From positions 1-64,000 of the forward strand of contig JAIEMV010000002.1 in the NCBI GenBank assembly GCA_019751875.1: a DNA stretch of 64,000 nt, in the 5' to 3' direction. The translations under genes were made by a program, and so were the position numbers. Positions 16,596 through 24,979 of this stretch are shown here, piece after piece. Position 1 is the first letter of the stretch; every line of letters starts with the position of its first letter. Origin of the DNA: Hyphomicrobium sp. (GTDB lineage Bacteria; Pseudomonadota; Alphaproteobacteria; Rhizobiales; Hyphomicrobiaceae). The notes under the pieces are model-generated. The model did not search any database. It worked only from the letters and a program-made list of their open reading frames with translations, and was not told the DNA's origin.

Positions 16596-17444
16596 TCAGA
16601 ACCACTTCAAAATATTGTTGGCGTCTTTTGTCAGCACAGCCGATGCAATCGCAACCGACAACAGTGCGATTGCCCAAAGCGCCCACTCCGGTAGACGGAT
16701 CAAGATGGGTTGCGCAGTGCTTCCATCATCCAGACCCTTCAAGCGAGCGAGCTGGAGTTGCCGAATTTCTACGTCCTGGGTCATTTGCTTGCCGACAAGA
16801 AGGCTCAACACGCTCATCGTGGAGCCCACCATCTCCGCAGTTACAGCATCGAAGCCGATCTGCTTTGCATATCCAGCCAGGAAGCTGGCGCATGCGGCCG
16901 CAAATGCCGCCCATACGGTAAGCTTCATTGTGCTGGACGCCAGTGACGAGCCATCGGCGCGCACTCCGAGGAGCCTGATCCACAGACTAGGCCACGCCAG
17001 TGCCGCGAGCAGCCATCCAAGGTAGATCAGGATGCCCAAGACACCCAAAGAAGCACGCACAGCCTGGGGCTCATCAACAAACGCAAGAACAATGATGCCT
17101 GCAAGGGTGATGACGGCAGCGATCGGTCCATAGGCTATGACTGCCGTGCTCCAGGCAGACATGATCCATGCGCCTGTGATGGCACGAAAGTTCAGCAAAG
17201 CTCGGTGAAAAGCCAGAGCGCCGGCTGCAACACCAAGAAGGTGCGACACCGTTTGGATGTTCATTTCATCGACGGAACGGAGCTCTAAACCGGATAGGCT
17301 GATTGCAGCCGATGATCCAGCCATCACCGCCGCAATATTAAATCCCACCTGCGCCACCTTGCTCGTCACGCCCGGTGGTCGATATTGTTGGCCAACCATA
17401 CTCCCCGCCGCTCTCCTACCCATCAGAGAAATATCGGTCCGCAT
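16596..17444 (-). CDS. Hypothetical multi-spanning membrane protein
   Basis: About 282 aa from ATG at 17444; ATGs at 17423 and 17399 also fit, and one at 17534 gives 312 aa but runs through a terminator-like hairpin. There are about seven hydrophobic segments, including VGFNIAAVMAGSSAAISLSG, AWSTAVIAYGPIAAVITLAG and LPEWALWAIALLSVAIASAV. A conspicuous helical stretch (MTQDVEIRQLQLARLKGLDD) lies before the last helix. I recognise no family. It is the last island gene before tRNA-Lys, upstream and in the same direction as the large PD-(D/E)XK gene but 390 bases away, so co-transcription is uncertain. Confidence 0.6.
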   Translation of the reverse strand: MRTDISLMGRRAAGSMVGQQYRPPGVTSKVAQVGFNIAAVMAGSSAAISLSGLELRSVDEMNIQTVSHLLGVAAGALAFHRALLNFRAITGAWIMSAWSTAVIAYGPIAAVITLAGIIVLAFVDEPQAVRASLGVLGILIYLGWLLAALAWPSLWIRLLGVRADGSSLASSTMKLTVWAAFAAACASFLAGYAKQIGFDAVTAEMVGSTMSVLSLLVGKQMTQDVEIRQLQLARLKGLDDGSTAQPILIRLPEWALWAIALLSVAIASAVLTKDANNILKWF

Positions 17445-17837
17445 CGTATCTGGCAAATTGCTGGTTAATCGCGGGCGCCGACTCCTGCGCAAAAACAAAA
17501 ACGACGGCCCTTTGCGGAACCGCCGTTTTCGCATTACGCATCACCTGTGCCTCAAGGCTACGCTCTCACATTGAAGATTCTGCTAATGCGCGATCGCAGT
17601 AATGACGCCTATGCGATTTGAGCTGGTTGGGCGCCACTCACAGCGAACATCAACGACGCGAGCAAAAACGCGTTTGCGACCAATCAAACTTGATCGCCGC
17701 CTAGCGCACGTACTCATCAACTCGCCGCGTCAGACCGCATAACGAGCGAGCAGAAAAGTTTATAGGTGTTTAGAGTTTTTAGCGCGGATACGTTGTAAAT
17801 AGTATTTACATGTAGCGCTTTGATATTATTGAGAATT
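17445..17837. other. Intergenic stretch between island gene and tRNA-Lys
   Basis: It has the terminator at 17498-17529 and an AT-rich part near 17760-17835. Nothing else is recognised. Confidence 0.4.
17498..17529 (-). terminator. Intrinsic terminator downstream of tRNA-Lys (minus strand)
   Basis: On the minus strand AAAACGGCGG pairs with CCGTCGTTTT (one mismatch) and is followed by TTTTTGTTTTTG. It would end transcripts coming from the tRNA-Lys side, and it argues against the 17534 start of the membrane gene. Confidence 0.6.
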
Positions 17838-17913
<76 letters not shown>

Positions 17914-18085
17914 ACTCGCCTCTGGAGACGCATCGAACACGGCCCCAGAACGAAACGGGGTCCGTTGCCGGACCCGCGGGCGAGCATCTAGCACCCGTTG
18001 ACGCCCCTGTCCAGTGCCCCGAAGGCGGTTCCAAGGACGAAATGCATGCTCCTGAGACACTGAGCCGAAATGCAATCCGAGGGCT

Positions 18086-19126
18086 TCAGGGACGGATCAG
18101 AAGATGCTCGCGATCGGCGACATTCTCCAGAAGCATCGCCGACCCCCGCACTACGCAGTGCAGCGGGTTATCCGAGACGGCGAAGGGCACGCCGACCCGC
18201 AAAGCAAACTCCTCGTCGAGCTTGTGCAGCAGCGCCCCACCGCCGGTCAGATAGATACCCCGGTCGCAGATGTCGCTCGAGACGTCCGGCGGCAGATCTT
18301 CGAGCATCCGTTCGATGAACTCTGCCATCGCCGCAAGCGGCTCATCAAGTGCTTCGGCAATGTGCTGCGGAGTCAGGATGGTGCTCTTCGGCTTTCCGTT
18401 GCGCAGGTCGCGCCCGCGAATGTGGATCTCGCTCGCCAAGCCGTTCATCTGCCGCGATGCCGAACCTGCCTCGATCTTGATCCGCTCGGCGTTGGCTTCG
18501 CTGATCAGCAGTTGATGCTCGCGACGGATATAGCGGATGATCGCCTCGTCCATGGCGTTGCCGGCGATCCGAAGGGAACGCGCTTCGATCACCCCTCCAA
18601 GCGATAGCACCGCGAAATCGGTTGTCCCGCCGCCGATATCGACCACCATGGAGCCGATCGGATCATCGATCGGCAATCCGGCGCCGATCGCCGCCGCGAC
18701 GGGTTCCTCGACGATGTAAACCTTGCGCGCACCGGCCTGCACCGCCGTCTCATAGACGGCGCGCCGCTCAACCGGCGTGGCACCAGCGGGAACACAGATC
18801 AGGATCCGCGGCCGGCGCAGCCCAAGGAAGGTCGTGCGCGTGCGCTTGATGAACTGACGAAGCATCTCTTCTGTCGCGACGAAGTCCGCAATGACGCCAT
18901 CACGCAGCGGCCGGATTGTTTCGATGCAGCCGGGCGTCCGACCAAGCATCTGGTGCGCCTCATGCCCCACCGCCACCACCTGCCGATGACCCGCACCTAT
19001 CCGCACCGCCACCACGGATGGCTCGTCGATGACAACCCCGCGCCCCATCACGTGCACAATGGTGTTCACGGTGCCAAGATCGATGGCGATGTCTTCGCTG
19101 AAGGGACCAACAGTCGGCAAACGCAT
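18086..19126 (-). CDS. MreB-like actin-family protein
   Basis: 346 aa, normal MreB length. The actin-fold nucleotide motifs are present: phosphate-1 AIDLGTVNTIVHV, phosphate-2 VDIGGGTTDFAVLSLGG and adenosine YLTGGGALL, plus VPAGATPVERRAV and IVEEPVAAAIGAGLP. It diverges from standard MreB (FLGLRRPRILICVP, C-terminal VADREHLLIRP), and no mreC, mreD, pbp2 or rodA follows, so it is more likely a second MreB-like copy or a dedicated filament than the main elongasome MreB. It is separated from leuA by four tandem palindromes. Confidence 0.88.
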   Translation of the reverse strand: MRLPTVGPFSEDIAIDLGTVNTIVHVMGRGVVIDEPSVVAVRIGAGHRQVVAVGHEAHQMLGRTPGCIETIRPLRDGVIADFVATEEMLRQFIKRTRTTFLGLRRPRILICVPAGATPVERRAVYETAVQAGARKVYIVEEPVAAAIGAGLPIDDPIGSMVVDIGGGTTDFAVLSLGGVIEARSLRIAGNAMDEAIIRYIRREHQLLISEANAERIKIEAGSASRQMNGLASEIHIRGRDLRNGKPKSTILTPQHIAEALDEPLAAMAEFIERMLEDLPPDVSSDICDRGIYLTGGGALLHKLDEEFALRVGVPFAVSDNPLHCVVRGSAMLLENVADREHLLIRP

Positions 19127-19487
19127 AGGACATTACTCAAAATCGCGCGTGGCCACGCTCCGGCTGGAGCAGGCGTGGTCAGGCCGCAGGCTAAAAAAAC
19201 CCGTATCGCCCCATCCCCAATATTCTGCGCGGATGCTGCCGGAGGTCCCTCGCTCCGCTCCCGCGCGTCATCATGCGTAGCGCGTCCAGCCGCCTTGCGC
19301 CAGATCGCAGCCGCCCCAACAGCACTCTTTCAGAGACGCAACAGCCCCACACCGGCCTGCCGAGTGTGGGCCACCAATACGCCCCACACCGGCCTGCCGA
19401 GTGTGGGCCACCAATACGCCCCACACCCACCTGCCGAGTGTGGGCCATGCCATACCCCCCACACCGGCCGGCCGAGCCTGGACACAC
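19127..19487. other. Intergenic stretch holding tandem palindromes
   Basis: The region between leuA and the mreB-like gene. No gene is supported: the long ORFs across it are translations of the palindromic repeats. Confidence 0.6.
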
Positions 19488-19488
19488 C
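19344..19488. repeat. Four tandem 37-bp palindromic repeats after leuA
   Basis: Units start at 19344, 19381, 19418 and 19455, exactly 37 bases apart. Each holds CCCACACCGGCCTGCCGAGT followed by GTGGG, a hairpin with CCCACAC/GTGTGGG outer arms and CGGC/GCCG inner arms. The first two are identical, the third has two changes, and the fourth is degenerate and reaches the leuA stop. They would form a row of strong hairpins at the 3' end of the leuA transcript. Confidence 0.85.
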
Positions 19489-21032
19489 TAAAGCTGTTGC
19501 GCCTGCGCCACCTTCTGGCGCTTCACCATCAGCTTGTTCAGCGCTGCCACATAGGCCTTCGCCGAGGCCACCATCGTGTCTGTATCCGCCCCACGGCCCG
19601 TCACCACGCGACCGTCCTCCTCCAGGCGCACCGACACTTCCGCTTGCGCGTCGGTGCCCTCCGTCACCGCATGCACCTGATAGAGTTCCAGCCGCGCCGA
19701 GTGCGGCACCAGCATCTTGATGGCGTTGAAGGTTGCATCCACAGGTCCGTTGCCCTGCGCCTGCACGGTCGAAGCCACGCCGTCGATCTCGAGCGTCAGC
19801 GTCGCAGCCTGCGGACCGACCGTACCCGCGATCACGGTCAGCGCCGCGACCTTCATGCGATCGTGAGCGTGCGCGATCTCGTGATCGACCAGCGCCTCGA
19901 TGTCTTCGTCGTAGATGTGCTTCTTGCGGTCGGCCAGGGCCTTGAACCGGTTGAACGCATCCTCGAACGCGTTCTCGCCCAATTCGAAACCCATCTCGCG
20001 CAGCTTGGTGCGAAACGCGTTGCGCCCCGAGTGCTTGCCCATCACCAGGGACGTCTTCGCCACGCCGACCGACTCCGGTGTCATGATCTCGTACGTCTGC
20101 TGGTACTTGAGCAGCCCGTCCTGATGGATGCCGCTCTCGTGCGCGAACGCATTCCGCCCGACGATCGCCTTGTTGTATTGCACTGGGAAGTTCGTCACCG
20201 ATGAGACGAGCTTCGAGGCCCGCGCCAGCATGGTCGTGTCGATCCGGGTCTCATACGGCAGCACATCCCCGCGCGTGCGGATCGCCATCACAACCTCTTC
20301 CAAGGCCGCGTTACCCGCCCGCTCGCCGATTCCGTTGATCGTGCATTCGATCTGCCGCGCGCCCGCCCCCAGCGCCGCCAGCGAATTGGCAACCGCGAGC
20401 CCCAAGTCGTTGTGGCAATGGGTCGAAAAGATCGCCTTGTCCGCATTCGGCACGCGCTCGCGCACGGCCTTGAACATCTCATAGTACTCCTGCGGCGTCG
20501 CGTACCCGACGGTGTCCGGCAAGTTGATCGTCGTCGCTCCTGCCTTGATCGCTGCATCCACGCACTGGCACAGATACTCGATCGGCGTGCGCGTCGCGTC
20601 CATCGCCGACCACTCGACGTCGTCCACCAGGTTGCGCGCCCGCGACACCGTCGCCGTGATGATCTCCAGCACCTCGGCCTGGCTCTTCCGCATCTGGTAT
20701 TCGAGGTGGATGGGCGACGTGGACACGAACGTATGGATGCGCCCGCGCTTGGCATGCCGAACGGCCTCGCCTGCCCGGTCGATATCGGCATTGATCGCGC
20801 GTGCGAGCCCCGCCACAGTCGCGTTCTGCACCCGCTTGGCGATCGCGCTCACCGCATCGAAGTCGCCTTCCGACGCGATCGGAAACCCGGCTTCGATGAT
20901 GTCGACACCCAGCGCATCGAGACAGTCCGCCACCTCGAGCTTTTCCTCGTAGGTCATGGTCGCACCGGGGCACTGTTCGCCGTCGCGCAGGGTCGTATCG
21001 AAAATAACGACGCGGTCGGTCGTGGTGGTCAT
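19488..21032 (-). CDS. leuA: 2-isopropylmalate synthase
   Basis: 514 aa, the usual LeuA type I length. It catalyses the first step of leucine synthesis, condensing acetyl-CoA with 2-oxoisovalerate in the cytoplasm. The TIM-barrel starts with [17 protein letters not shown] and contains [16 protein letters not shown] and [15 protein letters not shown], the metal-binding and signature regions. The C-terminal third (from about residue 390) is the leucine-binding allosteric domain. AAGGAC lies upstream of the ATG. Expression is probably controlled by the leucine-rich leader peptide and hairpin just upstream. Confidence 0.97.
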   Translation of the reverse strand: MTTTTDRVVIFDTTLRDGEQCPGATMTYEEKLEVADCLDALGVDIIEAGFPIASEGDFDAVSAIAKRVQNATVAGLARAINADIDRAGEAVRHAKRGRIHTFVSTSPIHLEYQMRKSQAEVLEIITATVSRARNLVDDVEWSAMDATRTPIEYLCQCVDAAIKAGATTINLPDTVGYATPQEYYEMFKAVRERVPNADKAIFSTHCHNDLGLAVANSLAALGAGARQIECTINGIGERAGNAALEEVVMAIRTRGDVLPYETRIDTTMLARASKLVSSVTNFPVQYNKAIVGRNAFAHESGIHQDGLLKYQQTYEIMTPESVGVAKTSLVMGKHSGRNAFRTKLREMGFELGENAFEDAFNRFKALADRKKHIYDEDIEALVDHEIAHAHDRMKVAALTVIAGTVGPQAATLTLEIDGVASTVQAQGNGPVDATFNAIKMLVPHSARLELYQVHAVTEGTDAQAEVSVRLEEDGRVVTGRGADTDTMVASAKAYVAALNKLMVKRQKVAQAQQL

Positions 21033-21111
21033 GGGATGCTGTCCTTGAACTGAAGCCCGCGGTGCGACGCACTCGGGGGCGGATGATCCTCTGGCTCTCT
21101 TGTCGTCTCAC

Positions 21112-21162
21112 CCCCTGAGCCCTGCCGCGCGGCAAGCGCGCGGGGCAGGTCCGGCTCAGGGG
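21112..21162 (-). promoter_or_regulatory. Leucine attenuator hairpin upstream of leuA
   Basis: On the minus strand CCCCTGAGCC pairs perfectly with GGCTCAGGGG, and the interior can pair further (CCTGCC/GGCAGG, GCGCG/CGCGC). The stop codon of the leader peptide lies in the 5' arm, so ribosome position would open or close the hairpin. No T run follows, so transcription termination versus a translational mechanism is unresolved. Confidence 0.65.
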
Positions 21163-21272
21163 CCGGTAAGGAGCAGCAGCGGAACGAGAGCCGTCCCGGC
21201 ACAGCCAATCGCGTCCCGCAGCGTGACTGCGAAGGAGCGGGAAAAGCCGCAAAGGGTGGCGGAAAACGTCAT
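21156..21272 (-). CDS. leuA leader peptide, 38 aa
   Basis: It starts with ATG at 21272 behind GAGGCG and ends TALVPLLLLTGP just before its TGA. Four consecutive Leu codons (CTG CTG CTC CTT) and one more five codons earlier lie next to the stop, which falls inside a strong hairpin 124 bases before leuA. This is the classical arrangement of a ribosome-mediated attenuator: stalling at Leu codons signals leucine shortage. An in-frame start further upstream (21350) is possible. Confidence 0.68.
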   Translation of the reverse strand: MTFSATLCGFSRSFAVTLRDAIGCAGTALVPLLLLTGP

Positions 21273-21465
21273 CGCCTCGGATCTCGAATTCGAACTGCGC
21301 CAATTCGTACAATATGGCGAAATGGTTGACAATGCACTGCAGCAACGCAACGCACCGGAACTGGATTATGATTTGTGTCAGGTGACATTCAGGTTCCCGC
21401 CGTATGATTTTTGGCAGACACGGGTTCGAACCGGAATGCGAACCGGACATGCTGGAGGCTTCCTC

Positions 21466-22041
21466 ATGACAGACACCACCACCAAACCGGACACCACCAC
21501 TGTCCCCCGCTATTCCCCCACGATGATCCGCCTGCACTGGCTGACGTTCATCCTGGTCGTTCTCGCCTATATTTTCATGGAGTTCCGCGAGATCTACCCG
21601 CGCGGAAGCGACGGTCGCGAGTTCATGAAGGCAACCCACTATTCGCTGGGCCTGACCATCCTCGGCCTGACCATCGCCCGCCTCTTGGTGAAGATCATGA
21701 GCGGCCCCGCCCCTGCCATCTCACCGGCACCTGCGCCCTGGCAGCATACCGCCGCCAAGCTCGGCCATATCGCGATCTACGTCTTTCTCATCGCCATGCC
21801 GATCGTCGGCTGGGCAACACTTTCGGCCGAAGGCGACCCCGTCCGCTTCTTCGGCCTCGAAATACCGGCCCTTCTCGCCCCCGACAAAATACTCAGCGGC
21901 GAACTCGAAGAACTGCACGAGATCGGCGGCACGATCGGATATTTCCTGCTCGGCGGCCACGCGCTCCTGTCGATCATCCACCACGCCGTGTTCAAAGACA
22001 CGACGCTCATCCGCATGATGCCATCCCGCCCCGCCCCTTGA
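21466..22041 (+). CDS. Cytochrome b561 family protein
   Basis: 191 aa from ATG at 21466, which has GGAGG eight bases upstream. Four membrane helices carry the expected His ligands: MIRLHWLTF in helix 1, KATHYSLGL in helix 2, KLGHIAIYVF in helix 3 and GHALLSIIHH in helix 4. These small di-haem b-type proteins shuttle electrons in the inner membrane, often with superoxide or ubiquinone. It stands alone and is divergent from leuA. Confidence 0.93.
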   Translation: MTDTTTKPDTTTVPRYSPTMIRLHWLTFILVVLAYIFMEFREIYPRGSDGREFMKATHYSLGLTILGLTIARLLVKIMSGPAPAISPAPAPWQHTAAKLGHIAIYVFLIAMPIVGWATLSAEGDPVRFFGLEIPALLAPDKILSGELEELHEIGGTIGYFLLGGHALLSIIHHAVFKDTTLIRMMPSRPAP

Positions 22042-22047
22042 TTAGCA

Positions 22048-22956
22048 TCACACCTCAATCGTCCCTTCGCTGACCCTCACCGAGTGCCCGCCGATGCGGA
22101 CGCCCTCCAGAGCATGACCATCGATATGCAGAACGAGCGAGACCAGGCTCGGACGCTGCATCTCGAAACCCTGCTCGATGGTCCGCCGATGGGTTCCGTG
22201 CGGCAGCCGGTCGAACCGTGCGATCACACCGGCAAAACACACCGCCGCCGACCCCGTCGCCGGATCTTCCGGCACACCCGCATCCGGTGCGAACATGCGC
22301 ACATGAAACGATGAGGTCGTATGCTCGCATTGCCGCGTGTAGAGATACGCGCCGACGAGCCCCTGCTGCGAGAAAGCCGGGGCCCAATGGCTGCCGTTGA
22401 CACGCGCGCGCGCAATCGCCTCCCGCGACGCAATCGGCACGAAGGCAAACGCGTTGCCGACCGCATAACAAACCGGCTTATGGTTCTCGAACCCGATCTC
22501 GCTCGGGATCAAACCCAGCCCCGCCGCCAGCACGTCGACCGGCGGCAGCGTCCCGGCCTCGACGGGAACCTTCGGCGCATCGAACTCCGCAAACGGCGGC
22601 TGATCGGTTTTCAGCCTTACGCCGACGCGCAACGTCCCGATCCCTTCTTCCAGAACAATGAGTGCATCCGCGTCCCGCCCAGGCCCGAACTTATTCTCAG
22701 CCAGCAGCGCCGCCGTCCCGACGGTCGGATGCCCGGCGAAGGCCAATTCCTTGACCGGCGTGAAAATCCGGAGGCGCGCCGAGTGCGCCGGGTTCTCCGC
22801 CGGCAGCACGAACACCGTCTCCGACAAATTGAACTCGCGCGCAATCGCCTGCATCTGCGCGTCGGTCAGGCCACCGGCGCCATGCACCACCGCCAGCGGG
22901 TTGCCGCCGAAGCGCCGGTCTGTGAACACATCCAACGTGCTGTAGGAAAGCCGCAT
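22048..22956 (-). CDS. PhzF family isomerase-like protein
   Basis: 302 aa from ATG at 22956 (GAGGCGGGAACG upstream). It has the two-fold diaminopimelate-epimerase-like fold signature: FGGNPLAVV near the N-terminus, the catalytic Glu in FNLSETVFV, and FAGHPTVGTAALL, with DPATGSAAVCF in the second half. Outside phenazine clusters these proteins are isomerases of unknown substrate. No other phenazine gene is present, so phenazine synthesis is not implied. It converges with the b561 gene, six bases apart. Confidence 0.93.
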   Translation of the reverse strand: MRLSYSTLDVFTDRRFGGNPLAVVHGAGGLTDAQMQAIAREFNLSETVFVLPAENPAHSARLRIFTPVKELAFAGHPTVGTAALLAENKFGPGRDADALIVLEEGIGTLRVGVRLKTDQPPFAEFDAPKVPVEAGTLPPVDVLAAGLGLIPSEIGFENHKPVCYAVGNAFAFVPIASREAIARARVNGSHWAPAFSQQGLVGAYLYTRQCEHTTSSFHVRMFAPDAGVPEDPATGSAAVCFAGVIARFDRLPHGTHRRTIEQGFEMQRPSLVSLVLHIDGHALEGVRIGGHSVRVSEGTIEV

Positions 22957-23046
22957 CGTTCCCGCCTCTTCTGGTCGCGGGTCGGAATTAGCCCATTCCC
23001 CGATGATATCCAAGCCGGCCCTTCCGCAGATGGGGCTTCCGCCACG

Positions 23047-23802
23047 TCAGACCGGCAGGCGCGCGTGCAAGAGATAGGACAGCAGCACCCGCGCATAGGC
23101 CGGCACCGGCAGAGCCTCGACGTCGGCCCAGTTGCGCACAGACACGATCTCGTCCAGTTCCGGCTCCGCCTCTGTCGCGAGCACCTCGCGGATCTGTCGC
23201 TGCACCGTCTCCGCATCCCCATCTGCAACCAAATCCAGCGCGATCGAAATCTGTGACCCGATCATCGTGACGAGAAAGCCGTCGCGCACCCCCAGTTGGC
23301 GTCGGCCAAGTCCGGTCTCCTCCTCAACTTCGCGCAGCACGCTGGCGCTGATGTCCACCTCGCCAGCCTCGTCCACATCCCGCTGATCAATAAAACCCCC
23401 GGGCAGATAAACGAGCCCGGCATTGATGCCCGACTTCTGCCGCCCGAGTAGAATGGCGCCATCATCGGCCCGGATCAGAGCCGAACCAAACACATCAAAG
23501 ATCGAGCGGTCGGGGCAACCGCGCTCCTTCCAAAATAGAAAAGCCTTGAATTCGACCGGCGCCAGCCGCCCGATGAACTGCCCCGCATCGATCCGATAGC
23601 TTGAAAGCATGAAGATGCGGCCGTTGAAGAGTGTGTCGTTCTCCGCCGTCTTCCGCTGCCAGAACGCATCGATCTCCGCCGCGTGCACCTCGGCAAAAGG
23701 CCATTCGTCATGAGTTACGGTGAGCGTGCACGAGTCTACATAGCGGACCTGACCATCGTACCGCTCCGCCTCCTTTGAACTCCCCAAACTGCGCGCTGCC
23801 AT
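23047..23802 (-). CDS. Nudix hydrolase
   Basis: 251 aa. The Nudix box is visible around residues 140-175 as GGFIDQRDVDEAGEVD followed by REVEEETGLG; the catalytic REVEEETG core is intact, while the spacing before it is stretched relative to the consensus. An N-terminal domain of about 90 residues precedes it (HDEWPFAEVHAAEIDAFWQR). Nudix enzymes hydrolyse nucleoside diphosphates linked to another moiety; the substrate is not predictable here. It lies nine bases after the channel gene stop and may share its transcript. Confidence 0.9.
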   Translation of the reverse strand: MAARSLGSSKEAERYDGQVRYVDSCTLTVTHDEWPFAEVHAAEIDAFWQRKTAENDTLFNGRIFMLSSYRIDAGQFIGRLAPVEFKAFLFWKERGCPDRSIFDVFGSALIRADDGAILLGRQKSGINAGLVYLPGGFIDQRDVDEAGEVDISASVLREVEEETGLGRRQLGVRDGFLVTMIGSQISIALDLVADGDAETVQRQIREVLATEAEPELDEIVSVRNWADVEALPVPAYARVLLSYLLHARLPV

Positions 23803-23811
23803 GTTGCGTTG

Positions 23812-24873
23812 TCACGAAAGAGAGAGCGAAACGATCACTGCGGTAACGGCGGCATAGAACGCGACGACAAACAGGAACCAGGAGCGGTCCACGCGAGCAA
23901 CCGCCTCGTCGCTGCCATGTTCCCCGTCGCGCCACGAAGCCCGCACCACCCGGAGCAGAACAAGAAGAATGAAAGCATATGAGGCTAGGTAAATCTTGTC
24001 GATCATCGTCAGATAATCGACATCCGCCTGCCCCCGCCCGGTGGCGAGCTGGAGGGCGACAAGGGTCAACAGCAACGTGAGCAGCGCTGTGACGCTGAGA
24101 CCGACGCGCGCGTCGATATAAGCGGGCCGCACCCACAGGATCATGCCGGCACAGGCTAATATGAGAAGAATAGGGAGAAACGTTTTGACCGAAAGAGCCG
24201 TCAAGGGCCGTTCGATCGGCACGATGAGTTTCGCCCGCGAGTAAGCTTCAAAGTCGCCGACTGTGGGGTTACCGAAGTTCGTCGGATAAACGTGATCGAC
24301 GATCTCCATCCGCGCCGGCCCTAGTCGAAAGCCCGCCACATAAATCTCTGGCGACACGGTCAATGGGTTTTTGTCTGCGACGTACCTCAAAAAGTTTGAA
24401 CCCAATTCAGAATCTTCCAGATCAACGACGAGCTCCTGCTTGTCGAACGGATAATTGCCCAGTGCCAGCTTGGTTGAAAACCTTCCCTGATTGCGCACGA
24501 CGGCATACAACGTTCCATCCGGCAGAACCTTCGGGGGCTCATAGATCTGATCGCGCACGTGAGCATTGGGGGCGAAGCGGTTCATGAACTCCAGTGTTTT
24601 CGATGGATCGATCGAGGTATCGGTCCAACGGAACCACACATACACATCGACCGCGTAGCTCTGGGTTCGGAAATCAATTTCCTGGATGTCGTTGATAAAG
24701 GCGCCGATCACGACACGTTGCGGTTCAGTCTTCGCAATGGGAGCGGCTTCGGAGGACGAACCGGCGAACGACGGCTGTCCGATGGAAAACAGAACGGCCG
24801 TTGCAACGGTCAGAGCCAGGGAGAAAAGCCGGATCACGTGCGCCCAAGGAGGCAACGCGGAAATAAAACGCAT
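23812..24873 (-). CDS. Bacterial pentameric ligand-gated ion channel (Cys-loop superfamily)
   Basis: 353 aa from ATG at 24873; an upstream in-frame start at 24936 is less likely because a signal peptide begins near here and ends about SFAGSSS. The extracellular domain has VDVYVWFRWTDTSIDP and the loop YPFDKQELVVDLED, which is the prokaryotic counterpart of the Cys loop without its cysteines. Four membrane helices follow at about residues 227-248, 253-275 (ARVGLSVTALLTLLLTLVAL, the pore-lining M2 position), 288-310 and 330-352. Prokaryotic relatives are GLIC and ELIC. The ligand and ion selectivity are unknown. Confidence 0.88.
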   Translation of the reverse strand: MRFISALPPWAHVIRLFSLALTVATAVLFSIGQPSFAGSSSEAAPIAKTEPQRVVIGAFINDIQEIDFRTQSYAVDVYVWFRWTDTSIDPSKTLEFMNRFAPNAHVRDQIYEPPKVLPDGTLYAVVRNQGRFSTKLALGNYPFDKQELVVDLEDSELGSNFLRYVADKNPLTVSPEIYVAGFRLGPARMEIVDHVYPTNFGNPTVGDFEAYSRAKLIVPIERPLTALSVKTFLPILLILACAGMILWVRPAYIDARVGLSVTALLTLLLTLVALQLATGRGQADVDYLTMIDKIYLASYAFILLVLLRVVRASWRDGEHGSDEAVARVDRSWFLFVVAFYAAVTAVIVSLSLS

Positions 24874-24979
24874 TTGGCTTCTCACTCCGGAAATTGGTTC
24901 GCACCGGCAACAGCTGACGCCGGTCAATACCGGCACTATTATTATTTGGCCAGCTAAGCGTTAGCGCCTCAGAGCCGCC

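Larger units (their letters stand above)
21033..21465. other. Divergent region with leu leader and attenuator hairpin
   Basis: It carries the leader peptide and hairpin of leuA on the minus strand and the upstream region of the cytochrome b561 gene on the plus strand. A TTGACA at 21326-21331 (plus) could be a -35 box but has no clear -10. Confidence 0.5.

Noticed and set aside
19344-19488. CRISPR array
   Set aside because: The 37-bp units are contiguous with no variable spacers, and no cas gene is near.
18953-19720. 255-aa ORF with repeats reading HTGLPSVGH
   Set aside because: It is a translation of the 37-bp palindromes and runs antisense into leuA and the mreB-like gene; repetitive peptides come from the DNA repeat.
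20479-21639. 386-aa minus-strand ORF across leuA start and the b561 gene
   Set aside because: Shadow of leuA in another frame; Arg-rich low-complexity text typical of GC-rich antisense frames.
22048-22956. Phenazine biosynthesis locus
   Set aside because: PhzF-like proteins are widespread; no phzA, B, D, E or G homologue is present.
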